15,639 nucleotides of DNA from Fidelibacterota bacterium UBA7300. GTDB lineage: Bacteria > Fidelibacterota > Marinisomatia > Marinisomatales > UBA2128. The stretch is from NCBI GenBank assembly GCA_002471865.1, contig DKQU01000049.1, positions 1 through 15,639 on the forward strand, given 5' to 3'. A program made the position numbers and the translations under genes. Below the pieces are notes generated by a model, which made no database searches, was not told the origin of the DNA, and saw nothing but the letters and a program-made list of their open reading frames with translations. Positions 1-8,250 of this stretch are shown here, piece by piece. Within the stretch, counting starts at the first letter, position 1, and every line of letters begins with the position of its first letter.

Positions 1-705
1 CAAATATATATAATCACTCCCTTCCCGGAAATGGTGGAAGCCGTCATTTGTGAGAGTATACTTCGCCGGGCTGCCGATAAGGAATTGGTGGTATACCACG
101 TAGTAGATCTCAGAGAGTTTGCCGAAGGGAAATTTAAGCAGATTGACGACTATCCGTTCGGCGGTGGAACAGGAATGATTATGATGCCTGAGCCAATTTT
201 AAAAGCTCTAGATCGAGTTAAGGAATTACATTCCGGCGATAGAAACCTGCGAGTTATCTTCCCCACTCCACAGGGCGAACAACTCACTCAAGACAAATCT
301 CGAGAGTTCTCTCAGGATGATGACTTGGTATTTATTTCAGGACATTACAAGGGTATGGACGAACGTATCCGCGAGTCAGTTGTAACGGATGAGATTTCCA
401 TCGGTGACTTCGTTCTGACCAATGGAGAGCTTCCCACACTTGTAATTCTTGATACAGTCGTCCGGCTGATACCGGGAGTATTAGGCGATGATGAATCCGC
501 CATGGGTGATTCTTTTACCAACGAGCTTCTCGATTTCCCACATTATACACGACCGGCTGAGGTCAGAGGGATGGATGTCCCGGATGTACTTTTGAGTGGT
601 CACCACGAAAAAATAGAAAAATGGAGGCAGGAAGAGCGTGAAAAAAGAACTCGATCACGTCGTCCTGACCTTTGGAAAACATACGAACAAAAACAAACCA
701 GATGA
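1..705 (+). CDS. trmD: tRNA (guanine-N1)-methyltransferase TrmD, 5' end cut off
   Basis: TrmD uses S-adenosylmethionine to methylate N1 of G37 next to the anticodon of some tRNAs, which prevents +1 frameshifting. The reading frame is open from base 1 (QIYIITPFPEMVEA), which matches the TrmD N-terminus, so the true start lies one or a few codons upstream and the ATG at 31 is internal. SPOUT-family landmarks are present: YPFGGGTGMIMMPEP, ISGHYKGMDERI, DEISIGDFVLTNGELP, RLIPGVLG and LLDFPHYTRP. The Asp in GDSF (codon 170 of the window) aligns with the catalytic Asp169 of E. coli TrmD. Two positions differ from the commonest form: Ser for Cys in the SGHY loop, and Asn in TNGE where SGGE or TGGE is usual. 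Both look like lineage variants rather than damage. It sits directly before rplS, as in the standard rpsP-rimM-trmD-rplS operon. Confidence 0.97.
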   Translation, partial: QIYIITPFPEMVEAVICESILRRAADKELVVYHVVDLREFAEGKFKQIDDYPFGGGTGMIMMPEPILKALDRVKELHSGDRNLRVIFPTPQGEQLTQDKSREFSQDDDLVFISGHYKGMDERIRESVVTDEISIGDFVLTNGELPTLVILDTVVRLIPGVLGDDESAMGDSFTNELLDFPHYTRPAEVRGMDVPDVLLSGHHEKIEKWRQEEREKRTRSRRPDLWKTYEQKQTR

Positions 706-707
706 GG
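704..707 (+). promoter_or_regulatory. Shine-Dalgarno of rplS
   Basis: GAGG lies 8 nt before the ATG at 716 and overlaps the trmD stop codon (703-705). It decides in favour of 716 as the rplS start over the in-frame ATG at 638, which would lie deep inside trmD. The overlap suggests translational coupling of trmD and rplS. Confidence 0.7.
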
Positions 708-715
708 TAAGAACC

Positions 716-1054
716 ATGGACCCACAGCAATTTTCAGAAGATCATTTACGTACCGACATTCCAGATTTTCGTGCCGGCGATACTGTTGGTGTAAACGTGA
801 AAGTAGTGGAGGGAGGTAAGGAACGCCTTCAGAGATTTGAAGGTGTTGTTCTTTCCAAGCGAGGTACCGGAACAAACGCTACTTTTACTGTGCGAAAGGT
901 ATCTTCCGGAGTTGGAGTTGAACGTATTTTCCCTCTCCATACTCCTATCATTGAAAACATAGATGTTGTTCGTCGTGGAAAGGTAAGAAGAGCAAAATTG
1001 TACTACTTACGGAAACTCAGAGGCAAGGCTGCCCGGATCAAGGAACGCAGGTAA
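716..1054 (+). CDS. rplS: 50S ribosomal protein L19
   Basis: L19 is a component of the large ribosomal subunit located at the interface with the 30S subunit. The 112-residue product has the usual family length. It carries the conserved blocks GDTVGVNVKVVEGGKERLQ and RFEGVVLSKRG near residues 22-50, VERIFPLHTPIIENIDV in the middle, and the basic tail RRGKVRRAKLYYLRKLRGK. The start at 716 gives the normal L19 N-terminus and has a GAGG ribosome binding site. An upstream in-frame ATG at 638 would add 26 residues unlike L19 and overlap trmD by 68 bp, so I reject it. The gene follows trmD by 10 nt, and a strong intrinsic terminator lies 30 bp after its stop, making it the last gene of the translation operon. 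Confidence 0.97.
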   Translation: MDPQQFSEDHLRTDIPDFRAGDTVGVNVKVVEGGKERLQRFEGVVLSKRGTGTNATFTVRKVSSGVGVERIFPLHTPIIENIDVVRRGKVRRAKLYYLRKLRGKAARIKERR

Positions 1055-1084
1055 ATTTCTGTTCCAAATCTGAGTTTCAATGTT

Positions 1085-1119
1085 CAGGGGTAAACACTGT
1101 TTTGCCCCTGTTTTGTCTT
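1085..1119 (+). terminator. Rho-independent terminator after rplS
   Basis: A 10-bp stem pairs 1085-1094 (CAGGGGTAAA) with 1101-1110 (TTTTGCCCCTG without its first T), including one G-T wobble. The loop is 6 nt (CACTGT), and a T-rich tail TTTTGTCTT follows. This is a textbook intrinsic terminator and marks the end of the trmD-rplS transcript. It lies 34 bp before the MFS gene, so that gene probably has its own promoter or relies on readthrough. Confidence 0.88.
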
Positions 1120-1153
1120 ACATTACTGCTAGCTGATTTTCAGCATTAAACCG

Positions 1154-2320
1154 ATGTTTACTCGGGAATCTAAAACAGTCATCACCCTTACTGGGCTTTC
1201 CCATTTTGCGGTCCACAGCAGTATGCTTTTTTTCCCAGCTCTGTTCATTGTGCTCCAAAATGAATTTTCTGCCGAAGCTATCACATTGGCGACATTGAGC
1301 TGGATTTACACACTTTCTAATTTCATGTTCGGATTCGGTGCGCTTCCTGCCGGCTGGATCGAAGAAAAGGTGGGTGGTAGAAAACTTCTTTTGTTGTATC
1401 AATTAGGTGCCGCAGCATCTGCACTATTTGTCTCAATCTCCACAAGTTTGACTACGCTAACCATCGCTCTCGTTTTTCTGGGACTTTTTTCGTCCATCTA
1501 TCATCCCGCAGGACTTACCATTATCTCCCGACGAATTCATCAGACAAGCCGAGCCATGGGTTACCACGGAATCGCCGGTAGTGCCGGATTGGCTGCAGGG
1601 CCATTATTGGCATCTCTTTCTGCAGTGGCGGGATCGTGGCGCTGGGCGTATGTAGGCATTGGGCTCTTCTGTCTGTTGCTGGCCGGGGCAACAGCAACTT
1701 TCATCCCCTCCCGGAAAAGTGAAGCAGAAGAAGACGTCTTAAAAACAGAAGTTACGAGGATGAAACCTTTAGTGGTTTATTACCTCATTGCTGTTTTTGT
1801 GGGATTGACATTTTACGGATTTAAAACCTTTATGCCGGTTCATTTTAGCATGAATGCCACTGGACTTCTAGAGAACTGGGATGTTGTAGTTCGAGGAGGT
1901 CTTTTTTCCACCATCGTGCTATTGGCAGGAATTGGTGGACAGATGATCGGTGGAAGATTAGGTGACAAGTATAACCGACCGACGTTACTTGCGGTTATTT
2001 TCTTGGTTCATACACCTTTGCTGATAGCTTTTGGACTCAACTCTGGTTCCTCTTTGCTGGCTTTTGGCGTTATGCTCGGATTGGTACACTTTGCCTCTCA
2101 ACCGATAGGTAATGCATTGATTGCTGAGTACACCACCTCAGCTAACCGTGGATTGGGCTATGGTATTTCATTCTTTCTTAGTTTCGGTTTGGGATCGTTT
2201 GCAGCGGGGATTGGAGGGTCACTGGCAGAAAGTAATGGCGTTCAAGTCGTTTTTCCGTTCATAGCCATTTTCATGGGGTGTGCCTTTTTACTGGCTCTCT
2301 ACTTGAGAAAAATTTCATGA
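1154..2320 (+). CDS. MFS transporter, fosmidomycin-resistance (FSR)-like
   Basis: A 388-residue inner-membrane protein with about 12 hydrophobic segments, the normal size for the major facilitator superfamily. Helix 1 begins near residue 8 (GLSHFAVHSSMLFFPALFIV). The helix 2-3 loop carries a motif-A-like LPAGWIEEKVGGRKL (residues 64-78). A hydrophilic central loop near residues 185-205 (RKSEAEEDVLKTEVTRMK) separates the two six-helix halves, and GGRLGDKYNRP is the matching loop in the second half. The SHF...FPAL...F N-terminal pattern resembles the FSR-type exporters that expel small drugs. The substrate cannot be read from sequence. No clear Shine-Dalgarno precedes the ATG. A small GCTGA/TCAGC hairpin (1132-1144) lies just upstream. 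It stands alone between the rplS terminator and selA, and I see no functional link to either. Confidence 0.87.
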   Translation: MFTRESKTVITLTGLSHFAVHSSMLFFPALFIVLQNEFSAEAITLATLSWIYTLSNFMFGFGALPAGWIEEKVGGRKLLLLYQLGAAASALFVSISTSLTTLTIALVFLGLFSSIYHPAGLTIISRRIHQTSRAMGYHGIAGSAGLAAGPLLASLSAVAGSWRWAYVGIGLFCLLLAGATATFIPSRKSEAEEDVLKTEVTRMKPLVVYYLIAVFVGLTFYGFKTFMPVHFSMNATGLLENWDVVVRGGLFSTIVLLAGIGGQMIGGRLGDKYNRPTLLAVIFLVHTPLLIAFGLNSGSSLLAFGVMLGLVHFASQPIGNALIAEYTTSANRGLGYGISFFLSFGLGSFAAGIGGSLAESNGVQVVFPFIAIFMGCAFLLALYLRKIS

Positions 2321-2374
2321 ACTATCCGTTCTTTCACTTGCAAATGACTTCTCACTCTTCTACCTTTTGCACTC

Positions 2375-2378
2375 GAGG
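2375..2378 (+). promoter_or_regulatory. Shine-Dalgarno of selA
   Basis: GAGG lies 6 nt before the ATG at 2385 in a 64-bp pyrimidine-rich gap after the MFS gene. I see no convincing promoter or terminator in this gap, so selA may be read from upstream. Confidence 0.6.
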
Positions 2379-2384
2379 CAATAA

Positions 2385-3761
2385 ATGAAACTACGAGAAC
2401 TTCCATCTGTCAATTCCATACTGGAAAATATGGATCTGAGTGCTATTTCCGCGCCGCGAAGTTATATTACAGAATTAATTCGCTCTGAACTGGCTAATAT
2501 TCGGGAAATGGCAATTGACGGAGATATTCCCGGCAGCCGGGAGATGATTCGCGAGCGTATTCAGCAAAACGTGCTGAAATCTGCAGAACGGAGTTTGAGA
2601 CAGGTGATCAACGGAACAGGTATAGTACTGCATACTGGGTTGGGGCGAGCTCCACTTTCGTTTCGAATGATGGAACAGGCGATTCGCAGAGTTACAGGCT
2701 ATACCAATCTGGAACTTGATCTCATCTCAGGAAAAAGAGGCGAACGGCTGAGCCACATTTCAGGGCTCCTAAACGCTCTTGCCGACTCAGAGGCTTCTCT
2801 TGCTGTGAACAACAACGCAGCCGCTGTCCTTTTGGCTCTCAACACTGTAGCAGAAGGGAAGGAAGTAATTATCTCCCGTGGACAGCTTGTGGAAATAGGC
2901 GGCTCTTTTCGCATCCCGGAAGTGATTGCAAAAAGCGGTGCCATTCTGAAAGAGATAGGAACCACCAATCGCACCCACCAAAAAGATTATTTGAATGCTG
3001 TTACGTCTAAAACCGGCGCTATTCTTTTCGCTCACACCAGCAATTACAAGATTGAAGGATTTACCGCAGAAGTTGCCATAGCGACTCTCGCCAAGCTCTC
3101 CCGAAAGAAGCGCATTCCGCTCGTAGCAGATCTCGGCAGCGGCGCTCTATTTGACATGAAAGAGATTAATCTCCCAAGTGAATTAGTCGTGAGTGATGTA
3201 CTGAAACAAGGGGCGCATCTGGTAACATTTTCCGGTGACAAACTCCCAGGAGGTCCTCAGGCGGGACTCGTCTGCGGGAAAAAGGGAATCGTGAAAAAAC
3301 TGCACGATAATCCACTCTATCGAGCTCTCAGATGCGACAAGGTGACGTTAGCGCTCCTGGAAGAGGTGTTGCGAAGTTATCAGGATATACCTGTCATGCG
3401 GCAGAACCTTACATATCGTCTGCTGAGAACATCACGTCGGTCACTCATGACTCGAGCTGAACGAATCTTAGCTGATCTGCCAAAATCAGTCGTCAAAACT
3501 CTCGACATTACGGCTGAACCGTCAGAAGTAGAGGCGGGAAGCGGGTCGCTTCCCACAGAAACTATTGAAAGCGTCGCACTCAAGTTTAATTGCAATACTG
3601 CGAAACCGACAGAATTAGCTGCCGCTTTTCGCCGCCAGACTCCTTCGGTTCTGGGCTATATTTCCGGCAATCGCTTTCTGATCGATATGAAAGCAGTTCT
3701 ACCATCACAGACCAGGAAGCTGACAGAGACGATTAAAAGAGTCGCCGCAGAAATCGTGTAA
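2385..3761 (+). CDS. selA: L-seryl-tRNA(Sec) selenium transferase SelA
   Basis: SelA is a cytoplasmic, decameric PLP enzyme that converts seryl-tRNA(Sec) to selenocysteyl-tRNA(Sec) using selenophosphate made by SelD. The 458-residue length matches the family. The N-terminal tRNA-binding region leads into VINGTGIVLHTGLGRAPLS (residues 74-92). The PLP domain contains VNNNAAAVLLALN, SRGQLVEIGGSFRIPE, EIGTTNRTH and the Schiff-base block SGDKLPGGPQAG, with Lys286 as the expected PLP lysine (Lys295 in E. coli). The gene ends 2 nt before selB, the usual bacterial selAB arrangement, so both should be translated from one mRNA. The tRNA gene selC and selD are not in the window. Confidence 0.97.
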   Translation: MKLRELPSVNSILENMDLSAISAPRSYITELIRSELANIREMAIDGDIPGSREMIRERIQQNVLKSAERSLRQVINGTGIVLHTGLGRAPLSFRMMEQAIRRVTGYTNLELDLISGKRGERLSHISGLLNALADSEASLAVNNNAAAVLLALNTVAEGKEVIISRGQLVEIGGSFRIPEVIAKSGAILKEIGTTNRTHQKDYLNAVTSKTGAILFAHTSNYKIEGFTAEVAIATLAKLSRKKRIPLVADLGSGALFDMKEINLPSELVVSDVLKQGAHLVTFSGDKLPGGPQAGLVCGKKGIVKKLHDNPLYRALRCDKVTLALLEEVLRSYQDIPVMRQNLTYRLLRTSRRSLMTRAERILADLPKSVVKTLDITAEPSEVEAGSGSLPTETIESVALKFNCNTAKPTELAAAFRRQTPSVLGYISGNRFLIDMKAVLPSQTRKLTETIKRVAAEIV

Positions 3762-3763
3762 TC

Positions 3764-5644
3764 ATGACTCAGATTGTCATCGGTACCGCCGGGCATATTG
3801 ACCACGGAAAAACAGCTCTCGTCAAAGCGCTGACTGGCACGGATACTGATCGCCTCCCGGAAGAACAACGTCGGGGGATGACCATCGATCTCGGCTTCGC
3901 TTTCCTCACCGACAACATCACGATTATTGACGTCCCCGGGCATGAAAAATTTATCCGCAACATGGTGGCGGGTGTCAGCACGGTGGATATCGCTCTACTC
4001 ACCATTGCAGCCGATGACGGCATCATGCCGCAAACGCGGGAGCATCTCGACATCCTCCGGCTCTTGAATATCCGGCTGGGCTGTGTCGCTATCACGAAAT
4101 GTGACCTTGCCGAGAGCGATGAATGGCTCGAGCTTCTGGAGGAAGAGATTAGCGATTTTGTGCAAGACGCATTCCAAGATAGTGTTCCAATCATCAGAAC
4201 CTCGGCTGAGACCGGCGAAGGAGTTGAGGATCTCCGGAACGTACTGACCGACCTTGCAGGTAAGGCTGTTGAGAGAAATGATCGAGGTTTCTTTCGGCAG
4301 TCGGTAGATCGCGTCTTCTCTATGAAAGGGTTTGGAACGGTCGTTACTGGAACGGTCAGCAGCGGTAGGGCAAAAGTAGGCGACAGTTTGGAAATCGTAC
4401 CAGGCAATGTGAAAGCCAAGATCAGAGGATTGCAGTCCCACGGGAAAGATGTGAAGTCGGTGAAGCCGGGAGATCGGTCTGCCGTGAATCTGAGCGGAGT
4501 CGAACGCCATCATCTAAAGCGTGGCTCGCAAATTGTTTCCGCCGGATTTCTGGAGCCGTTAACATCTTTTGGAGCCGAAATCAAGATGACAACCGACACA
4601 AAACGAAAATTGAAACACGAGCAGAGAGTCCGCATTCATTTGGGGACGGATGAAGTGATGGGACGAGTTTTAATTGTCAGTTCTGACGGACAGAAAAGCA
4701 TCAATCCGGGAGAAAGTGCTACGGTTCTCATTCGGCTGGAAAAACCGATTCCTGTCACCATTGGAGATCAGTTCATCATTCGTCTCTATTCGCCACCTGA
4801 AACTCTAGGTGGCGGGTCGGTCATTGACACTCATCCTCCGAGAAAATGGAAAGCTACCGCTAAATGGTTGACTGAATTGACTCACCTGTCTGAAGACGAA
4901 AGAACAGCGCTTTTTCTTGAGCGGAATGAATCTAATCCCAAGACGGTTTCAGAATGGGGAAAGAGATTTCAACTAGGCGAAACTGAGCTCAACTCTCGAC
5001 TTGATGGACTCAAACTTATCCGTTTTGGAGATGACCGAAATCCATTTTTATCGCTGTCTCATCTTGTGGAGGAACAAAAGTCAGATTTAATAAAAACCGT
5101 TGGCGAGTTTCACGAAAAAGCCGCTTATCGTTTGGGTGTTCCCAAGGACGAACTCCGACAAAATTTGGAATACAGTGAACCGTTGTTTGATTATCTGACC
5201 GAATTACTGGTCGAGGATGGTTTGGTAAAAGAGAAAGATGGACTGATACAGGCAGGTGGGCACAAAATAAAACTGAGCGAAGAAGACAAGAATCTTGCTC
5301 AGCAAGTTTCTAATCTTTTGGAAAATTTCGGAACAACTCCGCCCAATCTTTCAGATCTTTCCTCTGAGTTAGGTCAGTCGGACAAAAAAATTCTCGAAAT
5401 ACTCCATGTGCTGAAAAGCGAGGGGAAGGTAACTGAGATTACTCGAGACCTGTGGTATTTTTCCAATGTGTTGAAGGATATGGAGTCGTCGGTACGCAAT
5501 TTCTTTGAAGCTCACGATGGGATGGAAGTGACCGACTTTAAGAAACTGACCGGCACTACCCGTAAACACGCTATCCCACTGCTGGAGTACCTTGATAAGC
5601 ACGACGTGACATTCCGCGACGGCAACAAAAGGGTATTGGCGTGA
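3764..5644 (+). CDS. selB: Selenocysteine-specific elongation factor SelB
   Basis: SelB is a GTPase that carries Sec-tRNA(Sec) to the ribosome and binds the SECIS hairpin of selenoprotein mRNAs, so that UGA is read as selenocysteine. The 626-residue product is close to E. coli SelB (614). GTPase motifs are intact: G1 GHIDHGKT (10-17), the SelB-type RRGMTIDLGFA around Thr40, G3 DVPGH (56-60) and G4 TKCD (111-114). EF-Tu-like beta-barrel domains follow (KGFGTVVTGTVSSG near 187-201). The C-terminal third has the winged-helix repeats that bind SECIS, ending in the characteristic DFKKLTGTTRKHAIPLLEYL segment. It is coupled to selA (2-nt gap), and its TGA stop overlaps the GTG start of mutS (GTGA). 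Confidence 0.97.
   Translation: MTQIVIGTAGHIDHGKTALVKALTGTDTDRLPEEQRRGMTIDLGFAFLTDNITIIDVPGHEKFIRNMVAGVSTVDIALLTIAADDGIMPQTREHLDILRLLNIRLGCVAITKCDLAESDEWLELLEEEISDFVQDAFQDSVPIIRTSAETGEGVEDLRNVLTDLAGKAVERNDRGFFRQSVDRVFSMKGFGTVVTGTVSSGRAKVGDSLEIVPGNVKAKIRGLQSHGKDVKSVKPGDRSAVNLSGVERHHLKRGSQIVSAGFLEPLTSFGAEIKMTTDTKRKLKHEQRVRIHLGTDEVMGRVLIVSSDGQKSINPGESATVLIRLEKPIPVTIGDQFIIRLYSPPETLGGGSVIDTHPPRKWKATAKWLTELTHLSEDERTALFLERNESNPKTVSEWGKRFQLGETELNSRLDGLKLIRFGDDRNPFLSLSHLVEEQKSDLIKTVGEFHEKAAYRLGVPKDELRQNLEYSEPLFDYLTELLVEDGLVKEKDGLIQAGGHKIKLSEEDKNLAQQVSNLLENFGTTPPNLSDLSSELGQSDKKILEILHVLKSEGKVTEITRDLWYFSNVLKDMESSVRNFFEAHDGMEVTDFKKLTGTTRKHAIPLLEYLDKHDVTFRDGNKRVLA
5627..5633 (+). promoter_or_regulatory. 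Shine-Dalgarno supporting the GTG start of mutS
   Basis: AAAAGGG inside the 3' end of selB lies 7 nt before GTG 5641. The later in-frame candidates GTG 5668 and ATG 5674 have only an AGGG at 5652-5655, 12 and 18 nt away, which favours 5641. Confidence 0.55.
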
Positions 5645-8250
5645 ACTCATCAGGGAAAAGATCGACCGTGAAAATGACTCCACTCATGAAACAGTATTAC
5701 GAAATAAAAAAACTGCATCCCGATTCGCTGGTTCTTTTTCGGATGGGCGATTTTTTTGAAACTTTCGACGATGATGCAAAGACAGCTTCCCGGATTCTCG
5801 ACATTACATTGACCAAACGTGCCAACGGAGCTGCGGCAGATGTCCCCTTGGCTGGTTTCCCACACCACGCTCTCGATTCCTATTTGCCTAAGCTGGTAGC
5901 AGCCGGACTGCGAGTAGCCATTTGCGAACAGGTGGAAGACCCGAAGTTGGCGAAAGGGATCGTCAAGCGGGAGGTGATCGAGGTGGTGACTCCCGGGACT
6001 GCGACGGCAGACAGCTCATCCAGTAAGCGCAACAATTTTCTCGGAGCCGTCTTCAGCGGACACGAAAAGGCTGGCTTCGCATTTTTGGATCATTCTACAG
6101 GGGAATTTTACATCGGAGAATGTCCGGAAGACAGTGTGACAGAAACAATTTTGAAATATGCTCCACGAGAGATTATCGTTGAAGAAGGGCGTCCTTATCA
6201 CGATGAAAAATGGCACCGCCGACTGAAACCGTTCATCACTGAAATGGACGAGTGGGCATTCGACTATAAAACCACCTTGCAGTCTCTCACTGAGCACTTT
6301 GGTACGACCTCGCTCAAACCTTACGGATGCGATGATCTCCAAGAAGGTGTCGCAGCAGCCGGAGTTATTTTAAGCTACGTCCAGCGTAATATTCCCGATA
6401 GCGTCTCCCACGTTACCCGTCTGAGAAGAGTGCGGGACGAGAATGTGATGGGACTAGATGCTTTTACTGTCCGTAATCTCGAACTGTTCAACTCTCTAGC
6501 GACTCAGGGAACCCACGGCACGCTTATCTCTATTCTGGACGATACAGTTACACCCGGTGGGGGACGACTGCTTAGAAGGCGGCTGCTTTATCCGTTGGTC
6601 GAGCGATCTGAAATCGAGCGGCGACTGGAACTCGTGGACGGATTTGAAGCGGAAAGCGATCTCCGCTCAGAAATAAGGCGACGACTCACCAACTGTTCCG
6701 ATTTAGAGCGAAATCTCTCCCGACTGAGCCGCGGCAAAGGAGCACCACGCGATGCCGAAAGTATCAGCTCTACGCTCACACTAATGCCTGAGATTTGCGC
6801 AGCAGTAAGCGAGTCCAGTTCAAAGGTGCTGCAAAGTTTTGTGCAAAATATCCCGGATACAGAAGAGATTGTCGCTAAAATCAACTCAACGCTCAAAGAC
6901 GATGTACCAGCTCTGCTCAACAAAGGTGGCGTAATTCGTGATGGAGTGGATAGCGAACTGGATGAACTTCGCTCCATCGCTTCCGGCGGGAAAGAGTGGA
7001 TCGCTTCCATGCAGGAAAGCGAGCGAAAAGCGACCGGAATCTCGTCGCTGAAAGTGGGCTACAATAAAGTTTTTGGCTACTACCTTTCCGTGACGAAAAC
7101 TCACATCGACAAAGTGCCGGAGCACTACATCCGCAAGCAGACGCTTGTTAATGCTGAACGGTATATCACTCCTGAACTAAAGGAGTACGAGGAGAAAATT
7201 CTCACGTCAGAAGAGAAGATTCTCGCCATCGAAATCCGTATTTTTGATGAGCTCCGAAAGTGGATTCTCAGTCGAGCTCAATTGATTCTTCAGTCCGCAT
7301 CTTTGCTGAATAAGATCGATCTCCACTCGACTCTTGCTGAAGTTGCGGTGAGGAATAGTTATGTGAAGCCCACAATTACTGACGAGCCGAGAATGGTTTT
7401 GAAAGACTCCCGCCATCCTGTAGTAGAAGCGATTTTGCCTGCTGGAGAGGAGTTTGTTGCAAACGATTTGGAAGTTGACAACAGCAAAAGTCAGATCCTC
7501 CTCATCACGGGACCGAACATGGCCGGAAAGTCCACATACCTCCGGCAGATAGGGCTCGTTACCGTCATGGCGCAGATGGGAAGTTTTGTACCTTCAAGAG
7601 AAGCAGAGATCGGTATCGTAGATCGACTCTTCACGCGTGTTGGAGCAAGCGATAATTTGGCAGGTGGTGAATCCACTTTTCTTGTGGAGATGATCGAAGC
7701 TGCTAATATCCTCAACAACGCCACACCAAAGAGTTTGATTATCTTTGATGAAATCGGTCGGGGAACAGCCACATTCGATGGACTATCACTGGCGTGGGCA
7801 ATTACGGAATTTGTACACAATACCGAGTTTGCTCAGGCGCGTACGCTTTTCGCCACTCACTACCACGAACTGACGGAATTAGAAGAGCTGCTGGAAAGGG
7901 TTGTGAATTACAACGTGGCAGTAAAGGAATTCGGCGATAAAATTGTTTTTCTCAGAAAAATCATACCGGGACCGTCGGATAAAAGCTACGGTATCCACGT
8001 GGCAAAAATGGCAGGCTTGCCCGGAGCGGTCATCAACAGAGCTACCGAGATTCTCAGCCACCTTATCCGTCATGAAGCTCCGGAAATTGATGGAACCGAA
8101 CCGCCGCAGGATGCGTCTAAGCAGATAACCCTGTTTCAAGAGGAAGAATCTAAACTGAGAAAGAAGCTGGCAGAACTCGAGATAAACGATATGACACCCT
8201 TAGAAGCTCTCGAAGAATTGGATAGACTGAAATCTGAGTATGGACTTTAA
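5641..8250 (+). CDS. mutS: DNA mismatch repair protein MutS
   Basis: MutS recognises mispaired and small looped bases in newly made DNA and recruits MutL for repair. The 869-residue length is typical of full MutS1. The mismatch-binding domain has the Phe-X-Glu motif in MGDFFE (Phe38, Glu40). The connector and lever domains follow. The ATPase has Walker A GPNMAGKST (624-632), the Walker B and signature stretch IFDEIGRGTATFDGLSLAWA (from 702) and ATHYHELTELEE. The C-terminus carries TPLEALEELDRLK, as in family members. The GTG start overlaps the selB stop by 4 nt and has a good ribosome binding site. ATG 5674 is an alternative that would remove 11 poorly conserved residues. GC content is as high as in selB, and the gene appears co-transcribed with selAB. 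Confidence 0.97.
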   Translation: MNSSGKRSTVKMTPLMKQYYEIKKLHPDSLVLFRMGDFFETFDDDAKTASRILDITLTKRANGAAADVPLAGFPHHALDSYLPKLVAAGLRVAICEQVEDPKLAKGIVKREVIEVVTPGTATADSSSSKRNNFLGAVFSGHEKAGFAFLDHSTGEFYIGECPEDSVTETILKYAPREIIVEEGRPYHDEKWHRRLKPFITEMDEWAFDYKTTLQSLTEHFGTTSLKPYGCDDLQEGVAAAGVILSYVQRNIPDSVSHVTRLRRVRDENVMGLDAFTVRNLELFNSLATQGTHGTLISILDDTVTPGGGRLLRRRLLYPLVERSEIERRLELVDGFEAESDLRSEIRRRLTNCSDLERNLSRLSRGKGAPRDAESISSTLTLMPEICAAVSESSSKVLQSFVQNIPDTEEIVAKINSTLKDDVPALLNKGGVIRDGVDSELDELRSIASGGKEWIASMQESERKATGISSLKVGYNKVFGYYLSVTKTHIDKVPEHYIRKQTLVNAERYITPELKEYEEKILTSEEKILAIEIRIFDELRKWILSRAQLILQSASLLNKIDLHSTLAEVAVRNSYVKPTITDEPRMVLKDSRHPVVEAILPAGEEFVANDLEVDNSKSQILLITGPNMAGKSTYLRQIGLVTVMAQMGSFVPSREAEIGIVDRLFTRVGASDNLAGGESTFLVEMIEAANILNNATPKSLIIFDEIGRGTATFDGLSLAWAITEFVHNTEFAQARTLFATHYHELTELEELLERVVNYNVAVKEFGDKIVFLRKIIPGPSDKSYGIHVAKMAGLPGAVINRATEILSHLIRHEAPEIDGTEPPQDASKQITLFQEEESKLRKKLAELEINDMTPLEALEELDRLKSEYGL

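Noticed and set aside
638..715. 26-residue N-terminal extension of L19
   Set aside because: Overlaps trmD, is unlike L19, and ATG 716 has a GAGG site and the family N-terminus.
2318..2350. TGA stop of the MFS gene as a possible selenocysteine codon, given nearby selAB
   Set aside because: The frame closes again after nine codons and no SECIS-like hairpin follows. The other TGA-ended genes also close quickly in frame or run into a fortuitous frame of the next gene.
2321..2384. Possible selC tRNA or promoter in the MFS-selA gap
   Set aside because: At 64 bp it is too short for tRNA(Sec) and shows no cloverleaf; TTGCAA at 2338 has only a 3-of-6 match to a -10 box 17 bp downstream.
4333..4368. 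Short direct repeat GGAACGGTC in selB
   Set aside because: It encodes the normal GTVVTGTVS motif of translation-factor barrel domains, not a DNA repeat element.
3769..4513. Long antisense reading frames (up to 216 codons) opposite selB
   Set aside because: They lie wholly inside selB, whose GTPase motifs are intact; products are Ser/Arg-rich shadow sequences with no recognisable motif.
6588..7010. Antisense frame of 140 codons opposite mutS
   Set aside because: Low-complexity Ser-rich translation typical of the reverse of a GC-richer gene; no ribosome binding site or family signature.
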